Of a stretch of DNA of 43,032 bases, positions 7,086 to 15,055 are shown in pieces. The notes under the pieces were generated by a model, which was not told where the DNA came from, did no database searches, and saw only the letters and a program-made list of their open reading frames with translations. The first letter of the stretch is position 1. Every line of letters begins with the position of its first letter. The translations under genes were made by a program, and so were the position numbers. Source of the DNA: Candidatus Omnitrophota bacterium (GTDB taxonomy: Bacteria; Omnitrophota; Gorgyraeia; Gorgyraeales; Gorgyraeaceae); contig DNHS01000023.1 of assembly GCA_003485765.1 (NCBI GenBank), positions 7,029 to 50,060 of the forward strand, given 5' to 3'.

Positions 7086-7747
7086 TGTATATTATTATTA
7101 TTGGAGGAGGCAAGGTAGGTTATTTTTTGGCAAAAAGGCTATTAGCAAGCAGGCATACTATTAGCATAGTAGATAAAGACAAAGAACTTTGTGAAGAGAT
7201 AGCTAAGCAGTTGCAAGCGCTGGTTATTCATGGCGATGGCTGTGACCCGCACATCTTGGAACAGGCAGGTATAAAGCGGGCAGACGTATTGGCTGCGGTT
7301 ACTGGCGACGACGAAGATAATTTGATCACTTGTCAGTTAGCCAAAGAAATCTTTAATGTTCAGCGCACTGTGGCAAGGGTTAATAATCCGGACAATGAAC
7401 GCACCTTTTCTAAATTGAGCATTGATGTGCCTGTTGATTCCACTAAGATTATCGCCAAGATTATAGAAGAGGAAGTTTCTTTGTCTGATATTGTAAACCT
7501 TATGAGTTTTAAGCACGGCAAGCTTTCTATTGTGCGCGTAGATCTGCCTCATGATTCACCTGTAATAAATAAACAAATCCAGGATATACAATTACCTCCT
7601 GATTCTGTATTTGTTTCTATTGTTAGAGGCGAAGAAGTAATTGTCCCCAAAGGCAACACTGTGCTTAAACCCGGGGATGATATTATAGCTCTTACATTAG
7701 TTAGCAACGAACCGCAATTACTAGAAGTACTGATAGGTAAAATCTAA
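7085..7747 (+). CDS. trkA: TrkA-family potassium-uptake regulatory subunit, second copy
   Basis: The second RCK-type gating subunit, 220 residues. Its Rossmann fold has GGGKVG, SIVDKD with the ribose-binding acidic residue, and the HGDGCDPHILEQAGI segment. A TrkA-C domain starts near residue 140 and ends with KPGDDIIAL. Because the two single-RCK genes overlap by one base and differ clearly in sequence, the gating ring may be a hetero-oligomer. A 35-codon membrane peptide gene starts two bases after its stop, and trkH follows. Confidence 0.9.
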   Translation: MYIIIIGGGKVGYFLAKRLLASRHTISIVDKDKELCEEIAKQLQALVIHGDGCDPHILEQAGIKRADVLAAVTGDDEDNLITCQLAKEIFNVQRTVARVNNPDNERTFSKLSIDVPVDSTKIIAKIIEEEVSLSDIVNLMSFKHGKLSIVRVDLPHDSPVINKQIQDIQLPPDSVFVSIVRGEEVIVPKGNTVLKPGDDIIALTLVSNEPQLLEVLIGKI

Positions 7748-7748
7748 G

Positions 7749-7856
7749 ATGAATGCAAAATCTTTTTTGAAACCTATACTTGGGATAGGAACTGAAGTTT
7801 TATATATTTTAGTTATAATGGCAGTGGTATTTTTGATTTGTTTAATATTAACTTAA
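7749..7856 (+). CDS. Small single-span membrane peptide in the Trk cluster (35 residues)
   Basis: A 35-codon reading frame, ATG 7749 to TAA 7854-7856, fills the gap between trkA and trkH almost exactly. After a short polar N-terminus (MNAKSFLKP) it is one hydrophobic segment (VLYILVIMAVVFLICLILT, residues 17-35), long enough to span the membrane once. It starts two bases after the trkA stop and ends 15 before trkH. I do not recognise a family. Its place and size recall KdpF, the small subunit of the Kdp potassium ATPase, but no sequence similarity is claimed. It could also be a chance frame; its neat fit between genes and coherent hydrophobic pattern argue against that. No strong Shine-Dalgarno is seen, so coupling to trkA is likely. 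Confidence 0.6.
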   Translation: MNAKSFLKPILGIGTEVLYILVIMAVVFLICLILT

Positions 7857-7871
7857 ACCGTAATTCCTTTT

Positions 7872-9374
7872 ATGATACTGCGTCCCCGCATAAGCGATAT
7901 TAAAAACATTGGTTATTATTTAGGTAAGATTACCATCGGCCTTGGCCTTACAATGATGGTGCCGATTGTAATTGGCCTTGGATTTCGGGAAATAAATCCT
8001 ATCCTGGATTTTTTAATCAGCTCAGCTATAACCTTGTTAATAGGAATAATTTTAACAAGATTGTGCCGCACAGAGGAAGACCTTGATTGGATGCAGGGAA
8101 TGATAGTAGTTTCTTTGTCGTGGCTGGTAGCTATGCTATTAGGCGCATTGCCTCTATATTTAAGCGGCCACTGGAAGTCATATCTGGATGCCTGCTTTGA
8201 AGCCATGTCTATATTTACTACAACCGGGCTCGTTTTGGTCCAGGACCTTGACCATTTATCTTATGCCCATAATCTATGGAGGCATTTGGGTAATTTTATC
8301 GGGGGCCAGGGTATCGCAATTGTTGCCTTGTCTTTTTTTGTAAAAGGGACTTCTGGCGCATTTAAGATGTATGTAGGAGAGGGGCGGGACGAAAGGCTAT
8401 TGCCAAACGTTATAAATACTGCGAGATTTATATGGCTGATTAGCGGTGTCTATTTAATTTTAGGCACGCTTATATTAGGCATAGTAGGCATGTCGATTGG
8501 CATGAAGCCATCGAATGCATTTTTTCATAGCGCGTGTATATTTATGGCTGGTTTTGATACTGCTGGCTTTGCCCCGCAGTCGCAAAACATACTTTATTAT
8601 CACAGCTTACTTTTTGAAGCAGTAATTATAGTGATCATGCTTTTGGGCACGTTAAATTTTAACCTGCATTTTCAGATGTGGTTTGGCAATCGTAAAGAGA
8701 TATGGAAAAATATAGAGACAAGAACTCTCTTTTTCACAGTTCTCACCCTCTCTTTTATTACAGCTGTTGGCTTGAATCAGTTAAAGGTATATCCTGAAGC
8801 AATCGCGCTGTTTAGAAAAGGTTTTTTTCATCTGGTATCAGGCCATACCGGCACTGGTTATATGACAATATATGCCAGGCAATTTATTAATGAATGGGGA
8901 AATTTAGCGCTTGTGGGGCTGATTTGCGCAATGGGTTTAGGCGGCTGTATCTGTTCTACCGCTGGCGGTATAAAGATGCTGCGTATAGGGATTTTTTTTA
9001 AGGCATTAAAACAGGATATAAAAAAAATAATCCTGCCCGAAAGCGCTGTAGTCAGCCAGAAGTTCCATCATATCAAAGATATATTCTTGGAAGACAAACA
9101 GGTAAGGTCTGCGCTTTTAATTACATTAGTATATCTGGGTTTATATGTGTTAGGCGCTATTATAGGGACGTGGTTTGGATACCCATTTCTGGATTCTTTG
9201 TTTGAGTCTACCTCAGCTGCAGCTAATGTAGGCTTATCCTGCGGCATAACCGATGCTAGTATGCCAGCTGTTTTAAAATTAACGTATATCTTTCAGATGT
9301 GGGCTGGAAGGTTAGAGTTTATGTCAATCTTTGTTTTAATAGGATTTTTTATAGCAGAGGTAAAAGGCAGATGA
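7872..9374 (+). CDS. trkH: TrkH/KtrB-type potassium channel subunit
   Basis: An inner-membrane potassium translocator with 500 residues and about ten hydrophobic segments. The four pore loops, each with a filter glycine, can be seen as SIFTTTGLV, GFDTAGFAP, SGHTGTGYM and SAAANVGLSCG. The STAGGIKMLR segment is typical of the family. It pairs with the two upstream TrkA regulators. The stop overlaps the ATG of the following OB-fold protein. The placement of a K+ transporter between rplT and pheS, inside an otherwise conserved translation block, is unusual. Confidence 0.93.
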   Translation: MILRPRISDIKNIGYYLGKITIGLGLTMMVPIVIGLGFREINPILDFLISSAITLLIGIILTRLCRTEEDLDWMQGMIVVSLSWLVAMLLGALPLYLSGHWKSYLDACFEAMSIFTTTGLVLVQDLDHLSYAHNLWRHLGNFIGGQGIAIVALSFFVKGTSGAFKMYVGEGRDERLLPNVINTARFIWLISGVYLILGTLILGIVGMSIGMKPSNAFFHSACIFMAGFDTAGFAPQSQNILYYHSLLFEAVIIVIMLLGTLNFNLHFQMWFGNRKEIWKNIETRTLFFTVLTLSFITAVGLNQLKVYPEAIALFRKGFFHLVSGHTGTGYMTIYARQFINEWGNLALVGLICAMGLGGCICSTAGGIKMLRIGIFFKALKQDIKKIILPESAVVSQKFHHIKDIFLEDKQVRSALLITLVYLGLYVLGAIIGTWFGYPFLDSLFESTSAAANVGLSCGITDASMPAVLKLTYIFQMWAGRLEFMSIFVLIGFFIAEVKGR

Positions 9375-9868
9375 TGAAGAAAATGATTTTACTGGTTATC
9401 GGTCTCTGGTTTCTGGTTACTAACTGTTTTGCCGCTCCAATATCATCTGAGGAATTAATACAAAACGCGAGAGAATACGACGGCAAAACAGTCGTATATA
9501 AAGGCGAAGTTATAGGTGATATAATGATGCGCAAAGAATTTGTCTGGATAAATGTGAATGACGGCGTAAATGCGATAGGTATCTGGTCAAAAAAAGATTT
9601 GACTAGGGATATTCTTTATACAGGAGGCTATAAATCTCGCGGAGATATGGTAGAGGTAAGGGGGATTTTTCATCGCGCATGCCTTGAACATGGAGGAGAT
9701 TTGGATATCCATATCGAGGAGCTGAGTAAGATTGATAGCGGAATGGTTGTTACAGAAAAGATCAATTTCGCAAAGCGGAATTGGGCATTTATATTATTAG
9801 GGATGTTAGGCCTAGTACTGATATTAAGTAATATTCTTCGAGCGAGCGGAGCGAGTCGAGAAGTATAA
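9371..9868 (+). CDS. Secreted or membrane-anchored OB-fold-like protein, unknown function
   Basis: I do not recognise a named family. The product of 165 residues has an N-terminal signal sequence (MMKKMILLVIGLWFLVTNCFA, probable cleavage before APIS), a central domain of about 110 residues with the pattern of small OB-fold proteins (DGKTVVYKGEVIGD, VWINVNDG, GDMVEVRGIFH), and a C-terminal membrane span (NWAFILLGMLGLVLILS). It would sit outside the cytoplasmic membrane. The start ATG 9371 overlaps the trkH stop and follows AAAGGCAG; an upstream in-frame start at 9299 would overlap trkH and hide the signal peptide. The last nine residues (RASGASREV) are encoded by a palindromic GAGCGAGCGGAGCGAG repeat, which may have been acquired at the 3' end. 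Confidence 0.75.
   Translation: MMKKMILLVIGLWFLVTNCFAAPISSEELIQNAREYDGKTVVYKGEVIGDIMMRKEFVWINVNDGVNAIGIWSKKDLTRDILYTGGYKSRGDMVEVRGIFHRACLEHGGDLDIHIEELSKIDSGMVVTEKINFAKRNWAFILLGMLGLVLILSNILRASGASREV
9836..9863. repeat. Palindrome with GAGCGAGCGGAGCGAG core at the 3' end of the OB-fold gene
   Basis: An imperfect palindrome starting CTTCGAGCGAGC and ending GCGAGTCGAGAAG, at the extreme 3' end of a coding region and 19 bases before the pheS start. The core resembles the CGAAGYGAG motifs at 3359, 3425 and 15936. It creates a low-complexity protein tail. Confidence 0.55.
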
Positions 9869-9881
9869 CATGGGGGATTAA

Positions 9882-10898
9882 ATGAAATTTATAGATAAGC
9901 TAAAGGACATTGAAAAGATAGCCATAAAGGAGATATCCGATTCTTCGAATGTTGAAGAATTGGAAAATGCCAAGGTCAAATACCTGGGCAGGAAAGGGGC
10001 TGTCACAGATGCTATTAAGGGTATAAAGAACGTTCCTAAAAAAGACAAGCCAGAAGCAGGTATGTTTATTAATAAACTGAAACAGAAAATAACAGTTTTA
10101 TTAGAAGTTAGAGAAAAGGATTTTAGGTCAAAAGAGACAACGATTTTTGAAAATAATGACATAACCCTTCCTGGCATAAAAAGAGAACTGGGGCATAGCC
10201 ATCCTCTAGTTAAGACAACGCAGGAGATAATAGAGATTTTCGGAAAGATGGGTTTTAAGGCAGTGGAAAGCCCTGAGATAGAAACAGAATATTATAATTT
10301 TGAAGCTTTGAATATACCGAAAAACCATCCTTCCAGAGAGACCTTCCATACATTTTATATTGAGAACGGGAATCTCTTAAGGAGCCAGACATCCACAAGC
10401 CAGATACGCGTTATGGAAAAAGAAAAGCCTCCGATACAAGTCATCCATGCAGGCAAGGTTTACAGGCCAGACGCAGTTGACGCCAGCCATTCATTTATGT
10501 TTTACCAGATAGAAGGATTTATGGTTGATAAAGGCATTCAATTCTCAGACCTTAAAGGCGTATTGGAAAGGTTCGCAAAGGAATATTTCGGGGATAGTGT
10601 TAAGATGAGATTCAGGCCGCATTTCTTTCCATTTACAGAACCTTCTGCAGAGGTTGACATATCCTGCTTTATTTGCGGAGGCAAAGGCTGCAGGGTGTGT
10701 TCTCATAAAGGTTGGCTTGAAGTCTTAGGCTCAGGCATGATAAACCCAAGGGTTTTTGAATTTGTAAAAATTGACCCTGCTATTTACACAGGTTTTGCGT
10801 TCGGCATGGGTGTGGATAGGATCTGTATGTTGAAATACGGCATAGATGATATACGCTTGTTGTATGAAAATGATGTGAGATTTTTAAAACAGTTTTAA
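9882..10898 (+). CDS. pheS: Phenylalanine-tRNA ligase alpha subunit
   Basis: Catalytic subunit of the alpha2-beta2 enzyme that charges tRNA-Phe. It has 338 residues, a normal length, with an N-terminal coiled-coil region (about 1-85) that contacts tRNA and the class II core. Recognisable segments are HPLVKTTQEI, LLRSQTSTSQIRVM, GKVYRPDAVDASHSFMFYQ, the substrate region FRPHFFPFTEPSAEVD and the C-terminal motif FAFGMGVDRICMLKYGI. A GGGGGA precedes ATG 9882. It is separated from pheT by a short gene for a secreted protein, which is unusual since pheS and pheT are normally adjacent. Confidence 0.96.
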   Translation: MKFIDKLKDIEKIAIKEISDSSNVEELENAKVKYLGRKGAVTDAIKGIKNVPKKDKPEAGMFINKLKQKITVLLEVREKDFRSKETTIFENNDITLPGIKRELGHSHPLVKTTQEIIEIFGKMGFKAVESPEIETEYYNFEALNIPKNHPSRETFHTFYIENGNLLRSQTSTSQIRVMEKEKPPIQVIHAGKVYRPDAVDASHSFMFYQIEGFMVDKGIQFSDLKGVLERFAKEYFGDSVKMRFRPHFFPFTEPSAEVDISCFICGGKGCRVCSHKGWLEVLGSGMINPRVFEFVKIDPAIYTGFAFGMGVDRICMLKYGIDDIRLLYENDVRFLKQF

Positions 10899-10916
10899 TA
10901 ACATATGGAGGCGTGT

Positions 10917-11291
10917 ATGCAAAAGACCTTTAATTTTTTCTACGCATTTTTGTTAGCGATTCTTGGGTTTGGCGCAACGCTTATGGCAGAAGACATAACG
11001 CTTACCACTTATTATCCTGCCCCTTACGGAGCGTATGACGAACTTACAACAACAGGTGATACTTATTTAGCTACAACTTCAGGCAATGTTGGTATTGGGA
11101 CAACAGCCCCTGGAGCTTATAAACTTGACGTAATTGGTACAATAAATGCTACAGCTTTTTCAGCTGGTGCGACCATAGGAGCTGCTGGAACTACAACTAT
11201 TACCTATGTAAAAACTGTTAATTTCGTGGCCCAGACTGTAACCACGGGCACTATTACTGTTAAAGACGGAATTGTTACTGTTATAAATTAG
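10917..11291 (+). CDS. Short secreted protein with ITLTTYYPAPYG motif
   Basis: No known function. The 124-residue product has an N-terminal signal sequence (TFNFFYAFLLAILGFGATLMA), then the motif EDITLTTYYPAPYGAYDEL immediately after the likely cleavage site, then a GNVGIGTTAPGAYKLDV segment resembling the repeats of tail-fibre or surface proteins, and a Thr/Val/Ile-rich beta-type end. I know the ITLTTYYPAPYG phrase from secreted proteins annotated as hypothetical in candidate phyla such as Omnitrophota, where many paralogues occur. The start is ATG 10917, six bases after GGAGGCG; the ATG at 10905 lies before that Shine-Dalgarno. It lies between pheS and pheT. Confidence 0.75.
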   Translation: MQKTFNFFYAFLLAILGFGATLMAEDITLTTYYPAPYGAYDELTTTGDTYLATTSGNVGIGTTAPGAYKLDVIGTINATAFSAGATIGAAGTTTITYVKTVNFVAQTVTTGTITVKDGIVTVIN

Positions 11292-11333
11292 AGAAATATA
11301 TTTATTCTATTATTTAAAAAATATGGGGGTTTT

Positions 11334-13391
11334 ATGCGAGTAAGCTTTGATTGGTTAAAAGATTTCATGGATGGGAAAATAGATGTAACTAAAACCCAGA
11401 GTTTTCTTACAATGACAGGGCTTGAAATTACATCTATGGCTGATATAGAAGGCGACCATGTCATGGAAATAGAAGTTACACCTAACAGGCCTGATTGTCT
11501 TTCTATTTTAGGCATTGCAAGGGAACTGAGCGCAGCATCCGGGATTTCCATAAAGCTTCCTGACTCAATTAGAAAAAATTTCATGAGAAAAGGCAATGCC
11601 AGGGGTGGTGTAAAGATAGAGATTTTAGATAAACATGCCTGTTCCCGTTATGTCGGCTGTATCATGAAAAATGTTAAAGTAGGGCCTTCTCCTAAATGGC
11701 TGGCCCAGAGGCTGAATGCTATGGGAGTACGGTCTGTAAATAACATAGTGGATATAACAAATTATGCGCTTTTTGAATTGGGGCAGCCTTTGCATGCCTT
11801 TGATTTGGATAAACTCGAAGGAAAGCGGATAATAGTTAGACGCGCCAAAAAAGGAGAAAGCATAATTACTATTGATGGGATTACAAGGACGCTAGACCCT
11901 AATGTGCTTGTCATAGCAGATGCATTAAGGCCTGTTGCAATTGCAGGTATTATGGGCGGCAAGGATACAGAAATAACAGCTGACACTAAGAATATTTTAA
12001 TAGAAAGCGCATGTTTTAATCCAGTGGTAATAAGAAAAGCCTGCAGGCAGTTGGGGGCGGCATCAGAGTCAAGTTATAGATTTGAAAGAGGTGTTGACCA
12101 AGCTATGATATTTGCTAGTAGTGTCAGGGCGCAGGAATTAATTAAAGAAACAGCAGGCGGAAAATCCGCAGGCAAGATGAGCGATGTAGGAATTGGGATA
12201 GAAAAGGAAAAAGAGATCTCTCTTTCTCTGGGTGAAGTAGCCAGGATATTGGGCATAGATATAAGCCCTGAAAAAATAAAAGATATATTTAAAAAATTAA
12301 ATCTCAACCCTGTTAGAAAGAAAGATAAAATATTTGTAACAGTACCTTCTTATAGGCAGGACCTGAATAAAGACATAGACTTAATAGAGGAGATCGCGAG
12401 GTTTTATGGTTATGATAAGGTTCCTTCGAGGCTTCCTTTCTTTACGCCTCAAAAGACGTACCAGCTTGAGAAAAAAACACTCTCTCTTGAAAATGAGATA
12501 AGGCATATTTTATGCGGCATGGGCCTGAATGAAATCATGACATATTCGTTAACCAGCAGGAATTCAATAGAGCGTCTTGGCGTTTCTCTGGAAAATTTGG
12601 TGAGTTTGAAAAATCCAATGAGTTCTCAACAGGAGATTATGAGACCAAGTCTTTTATCAGAGATGCTGGAGGTTTTAAACTGGAATCTGAACAGAAGAAA
12701 TACACTGCTTCAGCTATTCGAGCTAAATAAAGTTTATATTATGAATAAGGCAACTGGCCAGGCCGATGAAGTAATGCATCTTTCCATAGGCATCTGCGGA
12801 AATAAACCAGGTAATTGGAAAGAAAAATCAAGAGACCTGGATTTTTTTGATTTAAAAGGCATAATCGAGATTCTTATGGAGCACCTCGTGGCGCGGAACT
12901 ATAGGATCGAAAAAACAGAGCACCCTTCTTTAAAAGAAAATATAGCCACAGTCATAATTGTGAACGGTAAAGCATGTGGCGTGTTCGGTGAAGTTAAAGA
13001 AGATGTGGCGAGAAGGTTTGATATAAAAAGAAAAGTTTATATTGCAGAGATATCTTTAAATGATTTGTTTGCCTCAGCTAACTTGAAAAAAACATTCATC
13101 GCGCTGCCTAAATATCCATCTATTAAAAGAGATATAGCGATTCTATTAGACGATACTATCACTGCCTCAAGTATATATGATGTTATAAAAGAAGAAGCAA
13201 GGGAACTTGTGAAGAGCGTGGATGTTTTCGACCTTTACAAAGGCCAGCAGATAGAGGTCGGCAAGAAAAGCCTGGCTTACACAATAGAATACCGCTCAGA
13301 CGAAAGAACCCTTAATGATAAAGAGGTAAATGATATCCACAAAAAAGTTCAGGAAGCCCTTACAAAAAGGCTGGGGGCGCAGATAAGATAA
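11334..13391 (+). CDS. pheT: Phenylalanine-tRNA ligase beta subunit, lacking the EMAP-like tRNA-binding domain
   Basis: Beta subunit with editing and tRNA-binding modules. It has 685 residues where bacterial PheT is usually near 800. The N-terminus (VSFDWLKDFMDGKIDVTKTQ...MTGLEI) runs straight into EGDHVMEIEVTPNRPDCLS, so the ~110-residue EMAP/tRNA-bind domain normally inserted there is absent. The B3/B4 editing region (ALFELGQPLHAFDLDK), B5, the core-like region and the C-terminal FDX-ACB domain (LPKYPSIKRDIAILLDD...YRSDERTLNDKEV) are present. The frame is intact and there is no sign of pseudogenisation. A GGGGG precedes ATG 11334. Confidence 0.95.
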   Translation: MRVSFDWLKDFMDGKIDVTKTQSFLTMTGLEITSMADIEGDHVMEIEVTPNRPDCLSILGIARELSAASGISIKLPDSIRKNFMRKGNARGGVKIEILDKHACSRYVGCIMKNVKVGPSPKWLAQRLNAMGVRSVNNIVDITNYALFELGQPLHAFDLDKLEGKRIIVRRAKKGESIITIDGITRTLDPNVLVIADALRPVAIAGIMGGKDTEITADTKNILIESACFNPVVIRKACRQLGAASESSYRFERGVDQAMIFASSVRAQELIKETAGGKSAGKMSDVGIGIEKEKEISLSLGEVARILGIDISPEKIKDIFKKLNLNPVRKKDKIFVTVPSYRQDLNKDIDLIEEIARFYGYDKVPSRLPFFTPQKTYQLEKKTLSLENEIRHILCGMGLNEIMTYSLTSRNSIERLGVSLENLVSLKNPMSSQQEIMRPSLLSEMLEVLNWNLNRRNTLLQLFELNKVYIMNKATGQADEVMHLSIGICGNKPGNWKEKSRDLDFFDLKGIIEILMEHLVARNYRIEKTEHPSLKENIATVIIVNGKACGVFGEVKEDVARRFDIKRKVYIAEISLNDLFASANLKKTFIALPKYPSIKRDIAILLDDTITASSIYDVIKEEARELVKSVDVFDLYKGQQIEVGKKSLAYTIEYRSDERTLNDKEVNDIHKKVQEALTKRLGAQIR

Positions 13392-13397
13392 TCTTCA

Positions 13398-13432
13398 ATG
13401 TTACAAAACGAGTATGACTTGTTTTGTAACAT
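13398..13432. repeat. Perfect hairpin, left copy of an inverted pair flanking 6S RNA and rarA
   Basis: Stem ATGTTACAAAAC / GTTTTGTAACAT, 12 perfect pairs, loop GAGTATGACTT. The same element in the opposite orientation lies at 15054-15090, with the loop reverse-complemented. It begins seven bases after the pheT stop and is followed by ATAGC, not a T-run, so it is a poor terminator. Confidence 0.85.
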
Positions 13433-13457
13433 AGCAAAAACAGACAATCCTGACAAG

Positions 13458-13486
13458 TTGATTTTATTATATTGTTGTGCTATACT
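13458..13486 (+). promoter_or_regulatory. Sigma-70-type promoter of the 6S RNA gene
   Basis: TTGATT (13458-13463), 17-base spacer, TATACT (13481-13486). The expected start near 13491-13494 coincides with the 5' end of the 6S RNA-like sequence. Confidence 0.8.
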
Positions 13487-13491
13487 TAAAC

Positions 13492-13672
13492 TGTCCCTGC
13501 GATGTGCGTGGTGAAATGGAAGTTTTTGAGCCAACGCCAAATACTAGGGAGCCTGACTTCAGATGCGGCTGTAAGCCTTGGGATAGTTACAAGGACACAA
13601 TAAACACCTGAGAGGGCGCCCACGTGCTTAATGGGTTCAATTAAGCATCCTTTCATACGGCATATGTGGGGA
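13492..13672 (+). ncRNA. ssrS: 6S RNA
   Basis: 6S RNA binds the housekeeping RNA polymerase holoenzyme by imitating an open promoter. Segments shared in order with E. coli 6S RNA are TGAGCC (13535 region), AAGCCTT (13573 region), GACACAATAAACACCTGA (cf. GACACATTCACCTTGA) and a G-rich stretch after it. An outer closing stem can be formed by ATGTGC (13502-13507) with GCATAT (13660-13665), plus CCC (13495-13497) with GGG near 13669, giving about 180 nt, the normal size. A terminal hairpin CCTTG/CAAGG is near 13575-13593. It sits just upstream of rarA, a linkage known in other bacteria. Ends are approximate. Confidence 0.85.
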
Positions 13673-13684
13673 TTTTTATTTAAT

Positions 13685-13727
13685 AACAACTTTACACTTA
13701 TGACATTGTCAGAAGTGTAAAGTTGTT
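13685..13727. repeat. Long perfect hairpin with the ATGACATTGTCAG loop, upstream of rarA
   Basis: Stem AACAACTTTACACTT / AAGTGTAAAGTTGTT, 15 perfect pairs, 13-base loop ATGACATTGTCAG. It ends 11 bases before the rarA start codon and is followed by TGATTTTTAT, so it may also help terminate the 6S RNA transcript. Confidence 0.85.
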
Positions 13728-13738
13728 TGATTTTTATC

Positions 13739-15055
13739 ATGGCTGACCTTTTTGAATCCCAGAAAAAAACTACGGAAAAAAAATATCCTCTGGCTGTCAG
13801 GATGCGGCCCAGGTCGCTCAAAGAATTTGTGGGCCAGGAGCATATTTTAGGTGAAGGTAAGCTCTTAAAAAGAGCAATAAACGCTGACAAAATTACATCT
13901 CTCATTCTTTACGGCCCGCCAGGCACAGGAAAGACCACACTTAGCCATGTAATAGCCAATGTCACCAAAGCCTATTTTCACGAGATAAACGCAGTTATAT
14001 CCAATGTGCAGGAATTAAAAGACGCGATCAAGCAGGCTAAAGAACGAGAAAGCTTATCTGGCAAAAAAACAATCCTTTTTATAGACGAAATACATAGATT
14101 TAATAAGTCCCAGCAGGATGTCTTGATGCCTGATGTTGAGAAAGGTAATCCTATCCTGATAGGCGCTACCACGCACAACCCGTTTTTTTCTTTAATTTCC
14201 CCCCTTATTTCCCGTTCCATAGTTTTTGAATTAAAAAAATTATCCAGGGAAAACATAATCGAGATCCTGAAAGCCAGCCTTAAAGATAAAGAACGCGGCC
14301 TCGGCAGCGCGAATATAAAAATAGATGAAAAGGCATTGGATTTTTTAGCAGAAGCCTGTGATGGGGATGCGAGGATTGCGCTTAATGGCCTTGAAGTAGG
14401 GGCATTGACTACAAAACTTGGCAAAGACGGGGTTATTGATTTCAATCTTAAAGTTGCCGAAGATTCTATTCAGAAAAAGGCTGTTGTTTACGATAAGGAT
14501 GAAGACGGACATTATGATACAATCTCTGCTTTTATTAAAAGTATGCGAGGCTCAGACCCTGACGCTAGCTTATACTGGCTCGCAAAGATGCTTTACGCAG
14601 GAGAAGACCCCAGGTTTATTGCCCGGCGTATTGTCATTTGCGCGGCAGAAGATGTTGGCAATGCTGATCCACAGGCGCTTGTAGTTGCAAATGCAGCAAT
14701 GCAAGTAGCTGAATTTGTTGGCATGCCAGAGGCAAGGATTCCCCTTGCCCAAGCAGTTTGTTATATTGCCTGCGCCCCTAAAAGCAATGCAGCGTATCTT
14801 GGAATAGATAAGGCTATGAAGGATGTGGAAGATGGCAGGACTATGGAAGTTCCGAAACATTTAAAAGATGCCAATTATCGCGGAGCAGAAAAATTAGGCC
14901 ATGGCGTTGGATATAAATATAGCCATGAATATAAAGACCATTATGTGGCGCAGGAATATACCCCTGAGAAGAAAATATACTACAATCCGACAGATATTGG
15001 CTACGAGAAAAAAATAAAAGAATATCTGAATAAACTACGCAATACACCCAGCTAA
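13739..15055 (+). CDS. rarA: Replication-associated recombination ATPase RarA (MgsA)
   Basis: A clamp-loader-like AAA+ ATPase that acts at stalled replication forks. The 438-residue protein shows PLAVRMRPRSLKEFVGQEHIL, Walker A YGPPGTGKTTL (~residue 62), Walker B FIDEIHRFNKSQQD, sensor 1 GATTHNPFF, and the C-terminal tetramerisation region with RRIVICAAEDVGNADP. The start ATG 13739 gives the family N-terminus MADLFE; a TTG at 13727 overlaps the hairpin. There is no Shine-Dalgarno, because the hairpin and T-rich bases occupy the space. The upstream 6S RNA gene matches a known neighbourhood. Confidence 0.95.
   Translation: MADLFESQKKTTEKKYPLAVRMRPRSLKEFVGQEHILGEGKLLKRAINADKITSLILYGPPGTGKTTLSHVIANVTKAYFHEINAVISNVQELKDAIKQAKERESLSGKKTILFIDEIHRFNKSQQDVLMPDVEKGNPILIGATTHNPFFSLISPLISRSIVFELKKLSRENIIEILKASLKDKERGLGSANIKIDEKALDFLAEACDGDARIALNGLEVGALTTKLGKDGVIDFNLKVAEDSIQKKAVVYDKDEDGHYDTISAFIKSMRGSDPDASLYWLAKMLYAGEDPRFIARRIVICAAEDVGNADPQALVVANAAMQVAEFVGMPEARIPLAQAVCYIACAPKSNAAYLGIDKAMKDVEDGRTMEVPKHLKDANYRGAEKLGHGVGYKYSHEYKDHYVAQEYTPEKKIYYNPTDIGYEKKIKEYLNKLRNTPS

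Noticed and set aside
9299..9370. An extended N-terminus of the OB-fold protein
   Set aside because: It would lie entirely inside trkH and would bury the signal peptide; the ATG at 9371 fits the overlap and Shine-Dalgarno.
13398..13432. Rho-independent terminator after pheT
   Set aside because: The stem is A/T-rich and followed by ATAGC rather than a T-run; the inverted copy at 15054 points to a repeat.
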